DNA of 64,000 bases from Megalonaias nervosa (lineage: Eukaryota; Mollusca; Bivalvia; Unionida; Unionidae): NCBI GenBank assembly GCA_016617855.1, contig JAECUM010006816.1, positions 1 to 64,000 on the forward strand, written 5' to 3'. Position 1 is the stretch's first letter. The number at the start of each line of letters is the position of its first letter. The position numbers were made by a program, and so were the translations under genes. Of this stretch, positions 1 to 13,162 are shown piece by piece. The notes beneath the pieces were generated by a model, which saw only the letters and a list, made by a program, of their open reading frames with translations, was not told where the DNA came from and did not search any database.

Positions 1-240
1 GAGTGGCCGAGTGGTCTAAAGCGCTGACCGTTACGGATCACTGCCATCTCACCTCTGTCTGCGTAAGTTCGAGTCCAGGCTCGGCTAACGGGGGTACGTG
101 AGAAAGCCTGCCAGTAGCTTCTCGTGGGTCGGTGGTTCTTCCCGGGGTTTTCCAGGGTTCTTCCTCCACCATTAATACTGGCCGCCATGTATAGCCTATC
201 TTGTGCTGAAAAATGGCGTTAAACCCTATAACAACAACAA
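1..240 (+). mobile_element. tRNA-derived SINE (family A)
   Basis: The copy starts with a tRNA-like head: an A-box-like GTGGCCGAGTGG at 3-14 and a B-box GTTCGAGTCC at 67-76. A non-tRNA body follows and the end is a CAA-repeat tail at about 228-246. The same body occurs reversed at 57425-57665 and, more decayed, at 29620-29810, so it is an interspersed family and not a tRNA gene. The window edge may cut its first bases. Confidence 0.8.
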
Positions 241-339
241 CAACAAAATCTGGATCAGAATCTCATTGTATACAAACGTCAGTATAATATGTTTCAAGTA
301 TAAGAACTGTTTGTCTTTCTCGTCCAGTACTTTGGAGAT

Positions 340-382
340 AAATAAATAAATAAATAAATAAGTAATAATAAATAAATTAATT
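340..382. repeat. (TAAA)n-like simple repeat
   Basis: Short run of TAAA/TAAT units upstream of the first exon. Low complexity only. Confidence 0.8.
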
Positions 383-479
383 AATTTAAATAAATACAAT
401 TTGAACAGTCTGGATGCAGTAAATAAACTTATATAGCATTACAATCTGCCTTACTACAAATATAAGAGTGTTTACGACA

Positions 480-618
480 GGTCTGCTCAACCGTAGTGCT
501 TTGCAACCACTTTTCCGGGTCTTGACCCATTGACGCAACCATAGTGCGATTTAAACTGGCCCGACTCCGGAGTTCTCCGCGTGATATATAGTACGCTATC
601 AGTGTGACAGAGAATACG
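480..618 (+). promoter_or_regulatory. Possible core promoter of the host gene
   Basis: This is the most GC-rich, CpG-bearing stretch near the first exon. A TATATA lies at 585-590, 29 bases before the ATG at 619, which would leave a very short 5' UTR if it were the true TATA box. The start of transcription cannot be read from sequence alone, so this is a tentative call based on position and composition. Confidence 0.3.
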
Positions 619-700
619 ATGGAGTGTACGGTTTACGTAGCAGTTTCACTTATAATTCTAGAATTAGTGCATTTTATCCATTCCTTAGACAATTCGATAG
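619..700 (+). CDS. Host gene exon 1: signal peptide of a secreted M12B-type metalloprotease
   Basis: The ATG at 619 opens 27 codons that form a classic secretory signal: a short N-terminus MECTVY, then a hydrophobic core (about residues 6-20) and a plausible cleavage site after the HS near residue 22. The exon stops at 700 on a consensus donor (G|GTAAGT) in phase 1. Exon 2 at 13047 begins with exactly the two bases needed to restore the frame. Seen: start, hydrophobic core and donor. Inferred: that this is exon 1 of the gene with exons at 13047 and 33962. The join crosses a 12.3 kb intron and rests on phase, strand and order only. Confidence 0.6.
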
Positions 701-3700
701 GTAAGTATGATATGTGGGATTAGAAAGATTCTAAGAGAAAGCGCGAAAGTGTCGTGGTTGTCAGGTTAATTTGCCAGATACAGAGGCTGGATTGGCATTG
801 GGTAGGTCAGTGCGATGCAAACAAGGCTAGATGTCTTGGTTGAGTGACTCACGCGTCACTATTATTACATTGGTTTGATCTAAAATAATGGAAATCATAG
901 GGCTTAACGTGTTGGGGGTTTTTTTTGTGTTTTTTTTCCGTTGCAGTTGTACTTTTACTGGACGGAAATGGGATTGGTGATACAGTTGCATCCCCCCCCC
1001 CGTCACTTTACAAAGTATTGCGGGTTTAAATATTCTGTCAAGTTGTACGTTGGTGAAATATTGCTTTTTGTCCTTAAGAAAAGTAAACTTGTAAAGAAAC
1101 CAAATGCACACGGTTACTATCATTGATACTCTAGGTTTGAACAGTTCAGACGTAAAAATTGAGAATTTCATAGTCACACGATATGCAGATGAAATGTGAT
1201 AAGAAAAACCATTAAAAATGGACTTTAAAAAATTTGAGTACATTTTAACTGTTGACCCCTTAAGAGGTTGTTTGTATTGTGATTATTTGACAGCTTACAT
1301 TAATCAGTGAAAATATTAGCCTCATGATTTTGGATCATTTGAGCAAGTAGCGTGAGAAATGTCCAGGTACATGGTCTAGATTATAAACATTGTTTTCAAC
1401 TCGAGTGGTAGTTTATGAAAGTGACAAGATATCTTTCACTTGTAATGTGCAGTGTTAATTCCAGAAGTGGAAGAAGTGGGCCATACCAGGTTCAAAAGTG
1501 GTGTAATTTCAACAAAAATGGGTGGTAAATACCCTTACGTGTTTCTGATTTATTTAAGACATTCAAACACATATCATTATCACATCATTCATATCATGGA
1601 TTTATTAATTTCTGTACTAAATTATCAGCTGTTCAGCATTATGTGCTTTGAATCAGTCATTGTGGAATCAAACTATGACATGGTTTTCTTCAGTATCCTT
1701 ATCCACTAAAATAACTCTGCAGTGTTGCAGATAGGATCCCAAGGCTAGGGGACACTGTCTGCCACCCTCCAAATTTGGGGGATACATGACATTTTAGAGG
1801 GATAAACGAAAATTATACTACATAATGCACTAATAGTGCTGTAAAAATGAGATAATCTTATTTGTTTTGACTGTTTTGCAACCTTAGCTCTGTTCTGCAT
1901 TGTAATATATTCTCCTTTAATTCTTACATTATTGTAATAAAAGTTTATCTTTTGCTGAAGTAATTAGCAAAAACATTAAAATGTTTTAATATTTGGTTAA
2001 CTGGAAATGAGCTGCACCACAGAATTTTCCATTCTGGATCAAACTTAACTTTAGTGTATACTTATTATTTACTAGCAGTTATTATAATAAATACCAGTGT
2101 TTTCTGAATTACCTTTCTTACCAGACTAACAAATCATTAATCAGAAATGACAAATTCTGTACATATATTTGCATGAAGTTAGTCTCTTTTGTCATTTTCT
2201 TCACCTTTTAAAATAATAAAAAAAAATTCTCACTGTAGTGGTGACCTTAAGTTTAAAAATATATTACAGTAATGGCCATCAAACATTTTACATAGCAACT
2301 TAGTCTGTTACCACAAACCTTCAGTGTTTTCATTGATATATACATTGTTTCAAGATAGATATTAATTGACATTTTACAGTTTTTATCACCTTTTCCACCT
2401 TTGCCCATTGCTAATGCCAACAGACATAGATGTGCCTACACTAATGAAAAGCTGTATACATTTTTTTTCTGTTCTTTTTTTTTTTTTCTCTAATGAAAAA
2501 AGTGCACCCAGGACAGTGCATAAAGTGAGAAACTTGAAAGCTCATGCTCAATGTGCAACACTGATACTGGTCACATTTATTTCAGTCGACAAGGAAATTG
2601 TATCAGACTGTGATGAAAATATGAATACGTATTGCAGAAATTAATGCATCCATTACCAGAGCACCTGTGATCATTATCAGCCTCTCTTTTGGTGAGTTTT
2701 CTGTACTGTTATTTTATTTCTTGGTGCACAAGAAACCATTTCCCTCTATGAAGAATTTATTTTGTACATTTGATTCAGCACTTTTTCTCGCTGTACACTA
2801 CTTTGGTTGTGTTTTCAGTGAAAATTTCATTGATAAATCATGGATCATATCCTCTCGATGTGTGACAAGCTGATAAACATCAGTAAGACATTTTTATATT
2901 GAGTGAATTATGTTTGTTTGGCACTGAGTAGAAATACTTCAGATGGGCTTCATTAAATAAAAGACATTGATGAAGGGGCACACCATAGAATCATGTCTGT
3001 ATGTTTGAGAAGATAACTCATCATAAAATCGATTTCACGCAATTTTTTTTTGTTAGTGGTTTTAGTGTCAGTTTTAACACATTGTTGACTATATCATGTA
3101 GAGGAAATGGGAGCTAAGTGTCTTTCTGAAGGACACACGGAGGTAGCCAGTCGGGGCTGGGCTGGGCAGGTGTCAAACTCATGACTCTTGGATTTCATGT
3201 CTGATATTTACAAAATGAGGTACCACAGATCCCATTTCATGCATGTAGCGATGTAGTCAGAAACTGTCCATATATCTAAAGTGAGATGGGAAAGGTCAGA
3301 GAAAACTGACAAATTAATCCCAGGGTATAGTTTGTCCTAAATGAAATGGTGCCATTTGGACATTAGTATGGGCACCATCTTTAAAATATTATAACTTCTA
3401 CTCCAGAACAGATGATAATATTAACATGGAATTTTCATTGAGATCTCATGATATGTAGTTGGTCCCTAATGAAAACTTTCAATCTGACTGACAAGATGGC
3501 TGCCACTGACTTGGCTTAAATTTTTTGCTGAACATATTTTCTCACCCACTTTCAGTGGTAGCCCTTTCAGTCTTGAGTCTGGTATTCTAACCACTAAGGT
3601 GACCGACAGGGTGTGGGTTTCAGTCTTACAATTGAATTGAATGAGACTGGCTTGGCTAACATGGCATGTCCTTGGGCTAGTTACTTTACTCCAACTGCCT

Positions 3701-5822
3701 TGGCTGTAAATATTGTGTGTGTGTTGCTGTGCTATAAAACATCATGCATCCATCAACCTAATAAAACTCAGGATGGTATTTATTTCATCTTATTTAATTT
3801 CTTAAAGGTTTTATGTTTAGTTCATGATCACATGAGTTTATTCCATGCTGTATGCATACTGCATTATCTAGAATCATGAAACTTACGGAGGAGATGCAGT
3901 TTGATAAGTTCAACACACGTGTTGCCAAAAAGAGGTCTTTGTGAGCTGTATTTCATGCTTAATTCATTCATTGAAAATTTTTGTTTAAAGGTCACTTATT
4001 GGGTACTGTTTATATTAGAATCTTGAAACTTGATAATTGGATGCATCTCTCTTTAGTACTACAGTCTTACTAACTTAACAATATTACTATAACCAACATT
4101 TTATGCTGTAGTAACATAGGTGAAGCATAGCTTGCTTGTTTGATTCATAATAAAACTCACATTTTTTTGTCAAAATCTACAAACTTCAACAGTTTGAATA
4201 CCACAAAAATTGGTGAAGTTCATGTATATGATTACAAATTAAATTTGGAAAATTTTCATCATGAAGTAGATGTTGTCATTCTTTGTAATCTGTATGTAAT
4301 TTGGCATAAAGTTCTTCCTGTAATTTAAACCTAAGTGCAATTCCTAACAAAGACACATTTGATCTGGTATAGGTGTGTACATATACAGTTGTTTACTCAC
4401 CTTCATCTGAAACTATAATTTGCATTGGGGACAAGCCAGCTACTGTATATAAACTGTTATGAGACCAATTGCAGACTTCATAGATCCATATCTGCCATCA
4501 CATAATGCATGGGTAGATCTGGGTCTGTGCAGTTTTTTAGGAGTAATTAGTAGAACAAATAACAAACCCTGATTTGCATGTACATTATGCTACATTAGTC
4601 AGATTCTTTCTTGCTTGTGGTTGGACAGGACTTTTAAGTGAGTATATAAGGTATGTCCTGAACTGGCAATACAAGTCAAGACACTAAACAAGTTGTGTCC
4701 AAGGCAGATAAGATGAGATAAGAGTTCTTTATTTCAGACTCCATGGTCCATGCATTAAGTTCAAATTTAAATGTATTTTAAGCATAAGAAACCTAGGTGT
4801 CTTGTGTACAAATGTAAAGATACATATAGAGTTACTTAATGATTTAGTCAGTGTCAAGAACCAAATTATATAAGACATTTACAGAGCAATTTGTTCCATC
4901 ATTTAATCAAAGAATTCATAATGAATGTTTATATTTCCACTGGGATATCAAGAAACAGTTCTTACTACAGTATTGGATATTATTGTCTTCGTTCAAAACA
5001 TCCTTTCTCATTAGGTCTTTGTGGCTAAATACATTATGATTTTCAGACATTGTATAGGTACAGTTCCACTGTTGACTGCTTAATAGTAAATGAAGATTTG
5101 TTGTAATGGATGACTCATTTTATATGTTCACTAAAGAGGTCCACAGTATGTTGTGCAGTAATAAGATTTGAATAATCTAATTTTGATATTCAAAGAACAG
5201 TCTGTAAATCTGTAATGTCTCATGATATTTTAATTACATGTATCGTATTGATTGGATTTTAAAATGGTCTCTGTATAAGTATAACTTTTGACGTCAATGA
5301 GTGTGGCAGTTAAGAAGGATGGGAGAAGGTGATGACAGTTTGAAAGATGTCTTCCGAAAAACCGTGCATACTGATCTGTGTGATTTTATGTGATAATATT
5401 CGCTAATGCATAATCTTCACATATAATTTTCTTAAATCTGTTATAGACAGACATCTGAGTGATATATCATAAGCAATCTTTTTTTTTTGGAAGAAAGAAC
5501 CATTTACTAGTAATGTAGTTACAGATGACATGGACCAAACTTGTGACTTAACCTATGTATACAGAGGTCTCACTAGGATTTTAAAACTAGGAGTCCAGGA
5601 TTCCTAATTTGGTAAAAAATAGGAGCCCCACCAGCAAAAGTTGCAGTCCCACCAGCAAAAATTGCAGTCCTCTCCCAGAAGCATGTTGAAGTGGCTAAAT
5701 GTGCAGTAAAATTCCAGGAATAAACAGACACAAAACTTTGTCAGTTTTATTTATTGATAATTATTTATTATTCTTTAAAAAAGTATGTATTAAAATTGAT
5801 ATCAGGTACAAATATCATATTC
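701..5822. other. Intron 1, first part: no gene seen
   Basis: AT-rich intronic DNA with many stops in all frames. It contains one diverged copy of the ~130-bp interspersed repeat at about 3380-3510 (key phrase: denaturable text such as AAGATGGCTGCCA) and the MITE at 4460-4655. Open frames here (for example 941-1126, 1452-1709, 2366-2644) have biased, low-complexity translations and no splice support, and were not called. Confidence 0.6.
4460..4655 (-). mobile_element. MITE-like fold-back element (family M)
   Basis: About 200 bp related to copies at 11172-11405, 18589-18813, 27798-28020 and 37599-37808. Shared blocks are a 'tatata-c-gctta-taag' terminal motif, ACTGCAAAC, CAGATCTG-type blocks and GCATTATGC. 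The family ends are inverted repeats of each other. No coding capacity, so it is non-autonomous. This copy is in the opposite orientation to 37599-37808 and is well diverged. Confidence 0.55.
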
Positions 5823-6266
5823 TTAACTACAATATAATTCACTTTCGTCTATGTCGCATTTCAAAAAATTTTCTGATGCTTGGCTTTGATGAGCCTCAGC
5901 AGCAAGTAGGTGGTCTCTAGATGTCTCATGCCTAGAAAATGTGGAAATTTGCAGATTTGAAGAACCAGTAGTTGCCATCGAGTTTAATTTCCCACATTCT
6001 TTACACCGCTGGCATATAGTTCTTGTTTGTCCATCAGAATGGATTTTGTCAATCCAAGGAAAGTTTTGATTCCATACACTAAGCCAAGCATCACATACTT
6101 TCTTACACTTGGCTACTGTCACATCTGAACCATCAGTTCTTGCAACTTTAGCACAGTTCTGAATCTCATTGAAATCTTCATCATTTTTCCATTTAACACC
6201 AAAATACTTGTCTAAATTTGCAAACGGCATTGTGTCCAAGTTTCTTGATTTCAAGTTCGCAGGCAA
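5823..6266 (-). pseudogene. Zinc-finger fragment related to transposon-derived ZNF862/KIAA1586-like proteins
   Basis: An open frame of ~147 codons on the minus strand, with no ATG at its 5' end (the first ATG is at the MPFANLD segment). It shows a conserved layout: a KKVCDAWLSVWNQNFPWI segment, then paired cysteines (CQRCKECG) and a H-x5-H pair (RHETSRDHLLAAEAH), giving a C2-H2-like finger typical of the N-terminal domain of domesticated hAT-like proteins. It ends at a stop after ELYCS. No downstream transposase domain is seen. It could be a transposon remnant in intron 1 or an exon of an antisense gene. The family assignment is from residue pattern only. Confidence 0.45.
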
Positions 6267-7652
6267 TATTTATACGGCTACAGTCGGAAATGAAATCAAT
6301 AACAGTGATCGTGATGGGCTTCGCCAATGTCGCAAATTGCAATTTTATTTTCCTTATTGGCGACAAAATATACCATCTGGCGATATTTTTGGCGACAACA
6401 TTTTTGGCTGATAAAAACTGTATATACAGTCTTGGGTTTGAAGTGGAGAAATTCAAAGGCACCATGACAGGAAGCCACAAACTTGGATATCAAAATGCAC
6501 TGGAATCTATTGTTACATAAAGAAATCCTTGTTTCATGTTGACAAACCACCCTAACAGTGCATTGTCATATCATAATCCGCTTATGCTGATATCTGGCCT
6601 TGGTACTTTATGCTGTAATATAATCAAAATAACCATGCAACTGACTAGCTACAATGGACCACCTCTGAGGGTGGGAAAGTGAAATGATTACAGTCGACCA
6701 GACGACAGCAATTAAAAAAACAAAACAAAACAAAAAAACCCAGAAAAATAGTTTTGCTGCAACTTCAAAGAAAACTGATTACCTCTGAAGCACCGATATA
6801 TACTAAGGAAATTTTTAAAGAATTTGTCTCAATGTTCTACAATTATTTGATGTTGCCGCAGCAATAACAAACAGGTATTTGTTTGGTCCTTCAAAGGGAG
6901 TCTTCAATAACACATGCACCTTCATTAAAGCAAGCTGGCGACCTTTGATCAAAGAAGTCAGCAATAAACTAAAATAAAAGCATTGCTTCAGTTTTCAGAG
7001 TGATTAGAACATATTTATTCTGCCGCAAAACTTTCCTGTTTGCAACAAAAATGTGGCATACGGAGGACTCCAGTGTGGGTGATTTTCTGCATCTCCAGTA
7101 AAAAATTTGCATCCAAATACGTGTAATTAAGCGTTTCCGAGATCTCTGGTATATATATAGTATTGAAATAGCAAAGGAGGAAGAACACCTCTCTGTCACA
7201 CTCTTGGTTACATGGAAGAAATAGTATACTACACATTCGCACTGCATTTAGTACAGCTTTTTACTGTACAAGTTTTGATAATGAACTATGTACATGTAGA
7301 TGGATATTTAATATTGTTTAGTAAATTTTAAAAAATTTGTTTAAAGTGTCAATTGAATGACCCAATCAGATGTTTTAGTGTCATTAAAAATGCCATGCCA
7401 ACAGTGCTACCATGTTCTAAACAATAGCTGACAGTTTCTTTGAACGCATTGTCATAAGTCTGTTGAATGTTGTGGAAACCAAACTTATTATCAGAAATTG
7501 TGACTTCACATTGTTGTAGTACAATACATTTAAATATTTTGAAATAACCCAGGAGAGTTATTGGTCTATTATTATTTTTTGTCTGACAAATTATCAATTA
7601 TACTTTTCAATACAGGAATAATTCTTACTTTTGTGACATCATCTAGAACAAG
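6267..7652. other. Intron 1, middle: no gene seen
   Basis: AT-rich intronic DNA. The overlapping open frames at 6169-6550 and 6969-7247 lie on both strands at once and have no recognisable domain or splice support. Confidence 0.6.
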
Positions 7653-7908
7653 GTGATGGACAAATATACAGTTATTGGGTATAGACAAATATACAGTTAC
7701 TGGGTAAGGACAAATATACAGTTACTGGGTAAGGACAAATGTACAGTTAAGGGGTATGAACAAATGTACAGTTACTGGGAATGGACAAATGTACAGTTCC
7801 TGGGTACAGACAAATGTACAGTTACTGGGTATGAACAAATGTACAGTTACTGGGTATGGACAAACAGTTACAGGATATGGACAAATGTACAGTTACTGGG
7901 TAAATAAA
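7653..7908 (+). repeat. Minisatellite, ~22-bp unit, about 11 copies
   Basis: Tandem units of the form GGACAAATGTACAGTTACTG plus GGTA with point changes and small indels. The repeat has no stop in one frame and so produces an artefactual open frame. Confidence 0.9.
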
Positions 7909-10439
7909 ATCATGGAAAGGATTTTAGGATTTTAAGTCTCTGAAAATTTAAATGGTTTAACATAAACTAGGCATTTACCTCAATTTTGTTTAGCTATGGC
8001 ATGCCTGATTGCAGACAATGAGCAGTAAAATAAAAATATATTGGTAATCTAGTCTCCTTCATGACCAGTACCCGGTATTTGTATGTTGTTTTGTATATAA
8101 AAATAATATGTTTATTTCATTATATGAGCTTTTAATTTTGACATTAATTGTCAGGTGCCTATTGCTAAGAAAAACATGTCTGTGCTCTTGTGAATGAGTC
8201 TGAAAAGCAGATCTGCATCTTCGGGTCAAGTGAAATGTCACTTCTTGCATTTGGGTACTTCCTCTGACTAATTGTATCAGTAAATAATACATATAGAAAT
8301 TCATTTTTGTGCCATGCCTTTCAAGATGCAGTGTCTGTATTTTTGGTTCATATATTCCTGAAGTTCATAGTCTCTCTCTGAAGTCTGCAAAATACCTTTA
8401 AGACACTGTCAGTGATAAGTAATGATGTACACACTATTGATATTGAAGTGCTTTTATGTGGTTTCAAGTGAACTACCATATATACTTGCTTATAAGTCGA
8501 GTCAGACTGCAGACAATAGACTGAAGTTATTGAGAAAATCTTAAAATTCCATGAGAAGAAATTGGCTTGAAAATAATTTATTTGTTAACCAGTGGTACTA
8601 AAATTTTGTGAAATGACTAATTCAGGTGTGTCCAATAGAATGTGTAGATTGTAGCCAGTTCAGAACTTATAAAAATGATACAGATGTTGTAGCTTTAAAT
8701 TTCATCTTTTACAATATATGTACACAATTTGATTGTCCACACTCTGATGATGATTTCAGGATTGAAAGCCTTGAGTCTGTTTATTTTTATTAGTAATGGC
8801 TTGTTAGCATGATAACATAAACAAGTATGAAATCTTCTGTTAAATCTATTTTGTGGACATTTCTGAAAAAATCTTTTGAATGTTGCCAGTTTAATAACTT
8901 GGTGGAACCAAACTTAGCATGTGGGTACATCTTGACAGTATCAGTAGATAAGTTCATTGATATTCTTATCAGTGATATCATGTTCAAGGTTAAAACCAGA
9001 AGAACTTGTCAGATGGTCTTTTATCTATTCCATCAATTCATTAACACATTATAGCTACTCCTTCATAATTACATAAAGGATTGCCATGTAGCTTTACACA
9101 CACACATTCATCCCAAGATCTAGTGGGTTCTTAATGAAAATGGATGCTGTGGTGACAATCTTTTTATCGTTACTCCTCCTGAATGGATGGTCAGATAAAT
9201 ATGAAGTTTTCCATATAAGTTTCTTACAGTGTCTAGTTGGTCTTAAATAAAAATTGGATTATTTGATGGCCAATATGACTACATAAAATACACAAATGCA
9301 CTGCTTATCTAGAGCTGTTGCCACCTTCTAAAAGGTCACCAAACAGAATGTGACTAAATTTTATAGAAAGCATCCAGGTATAGATGGCTGTTAGCTTATC
9401 ACAGTTGATGCTGATCTGTCATCAAATTTCTCTCTGTAACTTAAAATAGAAAATGATGACATCAAACCACTGAGCAGAAGTTGATCATATTTAACAGAAA
9501 CTTTTAAATGATCGAATGAGTAAAAGTCAGTCTGATTGTTTGCTTGATCTTTTGGAACAGCTGGATGTAGACTTGTAATGTAATTCAAAATGGTGACAGG
9601 ATGTAGGGTTGTGTTATTCCATGTTGTTTACAAGTTGTGAAACATAAGATTTAATTTAGAATTATTCAGTACATATCACTGAAAGTCCCATTCAGCCAAC
9701 TGTAACTAGGAACTGTGAGAAGAAAAGGGTGTCTAAACTGTACACTGTTGTGTTATGGACAGATCTGTCTGCATCAGTTGCATGATTGTATGAAGACTGC
9801 AAATCATCCATCTGTATCAGTACAGGTTTCAGGACTGATTTGTTGGACTAGACCAGCTGCTCTTGCATTAGGCTGATAGGCAGATTTCAGAAACTGTCTT
9901 GGGCCTCCTGTTCTTTTCATAACTAATTACCACAAAACTAAGAGAAACACTTTATGTGAGTTCACTATTAAATCAAAGCAGTAGTTGTCTTTGTTATTTT
10001 GCTCCTGACAGGTGACATATTTTGTATGACAGGATACCAGCCTTTCTGTTAGATCTTTTTAGTGGTGATTGTTGAACATCTTCATACATACGATTATTAC
10101 TGCATAAACAGACTGGATTTCCTCTGTTACCAACCAGCCTGGTACTGGCCTGTCTCCATTTAGTTCAAATGTTTTTTGTGAAAGCATTATGTTATACTTG
10201 TCATGATGTAAGCATCATTTGAAATTATGAACATTAAACATATAGTGTAGTACATGCATGATTAATGAACAAGGGTTTTATAGGCTAAATGTTGTGTCCC
10301 ATGCATAAATGTCTCTGTCCATTTGTATGTCCTGTCCGGGTTCCTTTTTTTTAGTATGCCTATTGAGACATGGCTTGCAGTGCAGATGCATTATAAAGAT
10401 ATTTTGTCTCAAATGAGTTGATGAGACCTACATTACTGA
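7909..10439. other. Intron 1, late part: no gene seen
   Basis: Contains one terminal half of a family M element at about 8478-8522 and a diverged copy of the ~130-bp interspersed repeat at about 9070-9260. Nothing coding is supported. Confidence 0.55.
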
Positions 10440-10697
10440 CAGGATTTATTGAATTAGGTGTGTGTGTGATTTGGATTTTTAACATAGCTTTAATAATTTT
10501 TCAGTCATATCACTACAATGTCTGCACTATGGCAGTTTATAGTGATGTCTAGCACTGGGGCATCATGCCGCAGACATGTAGCATCATGTCCCACCCAGTC
10601 ACTTTATCCTGACACCAGACCAACCAGTCCTAACACTAACCTCTTAATGTCAAGCAAGGCAGCTGTTCATACCATTTTTATAAGTCTTTGGTATTAA
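10440..10697 (-). mobile_element. SINE family B, 5'-truncated
   Basis: Minus-oriented copy of the body shared with 30693, 34541, 34957 and 61357 (landmarks on the element strand: GTGTCAGGATAATGTGA, GGGACATGATGCTACATGTC, then GTTAAAAATCCAAATCACACAC at the tail). The tRNA head is missing. Confidence 0.8.
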
Positions 10698-10712
10698 AGC
10701 TATGTTAAAAAT

Positions 10713-10788
<76 letters not shown>
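10698..10788 (+). mobile_element. SINE family B 3' tail fragment with (CT)n(CA)n
   Basis: Right after the minus copy the sequence turns and gives the last ~25 bp of the same SINE in plus orientation, followed by a (CT)n tract and a (CA)n tract (10722-10788). The two pieces are tail-out in opposite directions, as in an inversion or twin-priming product. Confidence 0.6.
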
Positions 10789-10791
<3 letters not shown>

Positions 10792-11171
10792 CCTATAGCT
10801 TCTATTTTAAAGTACTATTGACCTACCAGTATTTTCCCCTGTATTTCAATTTGTAAAGCCGTATTATTGTCTGATATGTCTAGCACCATTCCTCAGTATA
10901 AATCACTATAAACAGTTTTACACAAATTAAATTTCTTGATAATCTGGCAGTTATCAGCAAGATTAAGAAAAAGGAAAGAAAGAAAGACAGAAAAACTTTG
11001 CATGAAATCCTGCATGTAACACTAACCTGAAATATATGGACTTATATCTTTTGCTATGTTTAATGCTGTATGACATCAGTTACATTGGTCTCAGACTTGG
11101 TAGCAGTTGACTGATCAGACAGTAAAAACAAACGGAGACCATGCTTGATACAGCCAGCTCACAAATCCTGC

Positions 11172-11405
11172 ATATTTACTATATATGCTCACTTATAAGT
11201 TGAGAAAACAATAAACAACAAAGATCCTGATCTGACTTACATGTAGCATGATGTGCCTGTAAATCAGGGTCTGTCTTGTTTATTTTACTGATTACTCCTA
11301 ATAAACTGCATAGACCCAGGTCTGCTGGCACTTTATCTGATGGAAGATCTGATCTGTGCAGTTTACAGTTGGAATTGTCTTATAAACAAACATAAATGGT
11401 ATACA
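11172..11405 (+). mobile_element. MITE-like fold-back element (family M)
   Basis: Same family as 37599-37808: starts near a tatatgctcacttataagt terminus, has the internal CTGATCTGAC / CAGATCTG-type blocks and ends with GTGCAGTTTACAGTTGGA plus a degraded terminus. Non-coding. Confidence 0.65.
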
Positions 11406-11586
11406 GGTTTATGAAATGAAAGTTCTCATGCCTGACCATCTGTATAAACAAATATACAGACTTTAAAAAGGAATGGCAGCATGTGTCTATTGAGGATGCA
11501 CCTGTGGTCTGTCAGTCTGTAAAATACAGGTCTAATTAATGAATATAAACAATGTTTAATATATTATACACACTTGAATCCCATGT

Positions 11587-11588
<2 letters not shown>

Positions 11589-11619
<31 letters not shown>

Positions 11620-11629
11620 GGAGAGGAGG
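11589..11629. repeat. (GA)n microsatellite
   Basis: GA dinucleotide tract with a few interruptions. Confidence 0.9.
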
Positions 11630-13046
11630 TAGTAATTTAGAAGTGATTTCTATCAGTCCTTCATGTGGAGATCGTAAATGTCCTTGCATTTCCTTCTTCA
11701 CCAAGCACTTGCCTAATATAAAAAAAAAAATAAAAAATATAATATGCAAATGAGGTCAAAATGGTCCATATCAACAAATTTTGTCCATGTGCTTTTTGAT
11801 TAGTTCCCACCTTAATTAGAAGACTGATCATTTTGGCCTTAGGGAACACTAGTTGTTGTTTGTCCTTGAGTTCAAAGATGGTGATGACATTACTAATTGG
11901 TTTGGTTTCTGTGAGTATGTGAATGGTCATCAAGCTGATTTGTACTCTGAACTGTCTGGAACTTTTGACACCAGGACTAATCAGGCCAATTTGTGTTTTT
12001 GAACTGTCTATGGCACACTTGACACCCATTAAGTGGCATCATAGGAAACCCATGGCATAAAGAGTTACTTTTTCTCCTTTAATCGAATTGCTGGATATTT
12101 ACCTTGTCCAGTGGACATTATTTTTCAATTTATTTATTGAAAACAGAGTTTTGGGGGCTGATCCAAATATTGAAACAATTATTACCAATAAAACTAGTAT
12201 TATCATCATTGTCATCATCATCTTCATCTGTAGTAGTAGTCATTGTAGTAGTAGTTGTATTAAAAATACTATGCCTTGTAGCATAACACTACTGACAGTA
12301 ATACGAACAACAGCAGCAGCAAACCATTTAATGTCTAAAGCTTATGTTTCAAAGGTTGGTTTTTTGATGGAATTCTTTTTCCCACTAGATACATGTGTTT
12401 GCAGGAAAACAATTGAAGTTGCAGTGAAATAATTTCCTTCACTAATTCTCAATGCAGGATAAGTCATTATATCTGATGTAGGGAGGCATTGAGTGTTGTT
12501 TGTTACAATCATCTGAGACCATTGTTAACTATTACAATTCTCCTCAATCATTGATTAACTTAGATTACAAGAATATCCTGAACTGATAGTCCCCTGAGAG
12601 GCTGATTGGTTGCATTGTGGTACACTTATACAGTTTATTGCATTACCATTCTGTTGCCTTATCAGAGTTTTCCTTATCAACTGTGAGCCAGGTGATTTAT
12701 CTGGCTACTTTAATTTACACCCAGCAACTTTTTAAAAAAATTCATCCCCATTGGGGGAGATCCCCCAACCCCCTCCCCACTTTCTTTTTCAATTCACCCT
12801 CCAATTTTAAATCTAATGAAAGGCCATGATTATTATTACCAGTTTTAAACTTAAGGGAAAAGGGATTGTACCACCTGCCTTGTCTTCACCACTAGTCAAC
12901 ATTTATCATTATGGGGTCAGTGACAAATACATTTACAAACCAGTGGTGATATGTCAGGGCAAGCTTTGCTGTTTTCTTTTACAGTAACACCATTTCTGGT
13001 TCACAACCTTTCTATTTACATCTGTTTTTTCCTTCTTTTTTTGCAG
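11630..13046. other. Intron 1, 3' end
   Basis: No gene seen. A GTAGTA/ATCATC-rich patch at 12195-12260 creates a serine- or valine-repeat open frame that was rejected. A fragment resembling the repeat at 34150 lies near 11745-11775. The intron ends in a good pyrimidine tract and TTGCAG at 13041-13046. Confidence 0.6.
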
Positions 13047-13162
13047 ATGACCGAAGTTCTGGGCTTCTGTTTCAATCCATACAAACTGAATTTACTGCAC
13101 ATGAAATAGTTATACCAGAAATATACAAGGATGAAATACGACAGCCTTCTACCGCCTTTAAA
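13047..13162 (+). CDS. Host gene exon 2: start of the M12B-type propeptide
   Basis: The exon sits between a strong acceptor (pyrimidine tract, TTGCAG at 13041-13046) and a GTAAGA donor at 13163. Entering in phase 1 from exon 1, it reads 39 codons without a stop (DDRSSGLL..., ...EIVIPEIY...STAFK), and leaves in phase 0. The conserved-looking segment with the EIVIPE motif resembles the N-terminus of ADAM/ADAMTS propeptides, which begin soon after the signal peptide. No catalytic residues are expected here. The family call depends mainly on exon 3. Confidence 0.6.

Noticed and set aside
1..90. A functional tRNA gene at the window start
   Set aside because: Head is attached to a SINE body and CAA tail and recurs elsewhere; no proper acceptor stem end.
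12104..12286. Serine/valine-rich frame
   Set aside because: Generated by a GTAGTA/ATCATC simple repeat.
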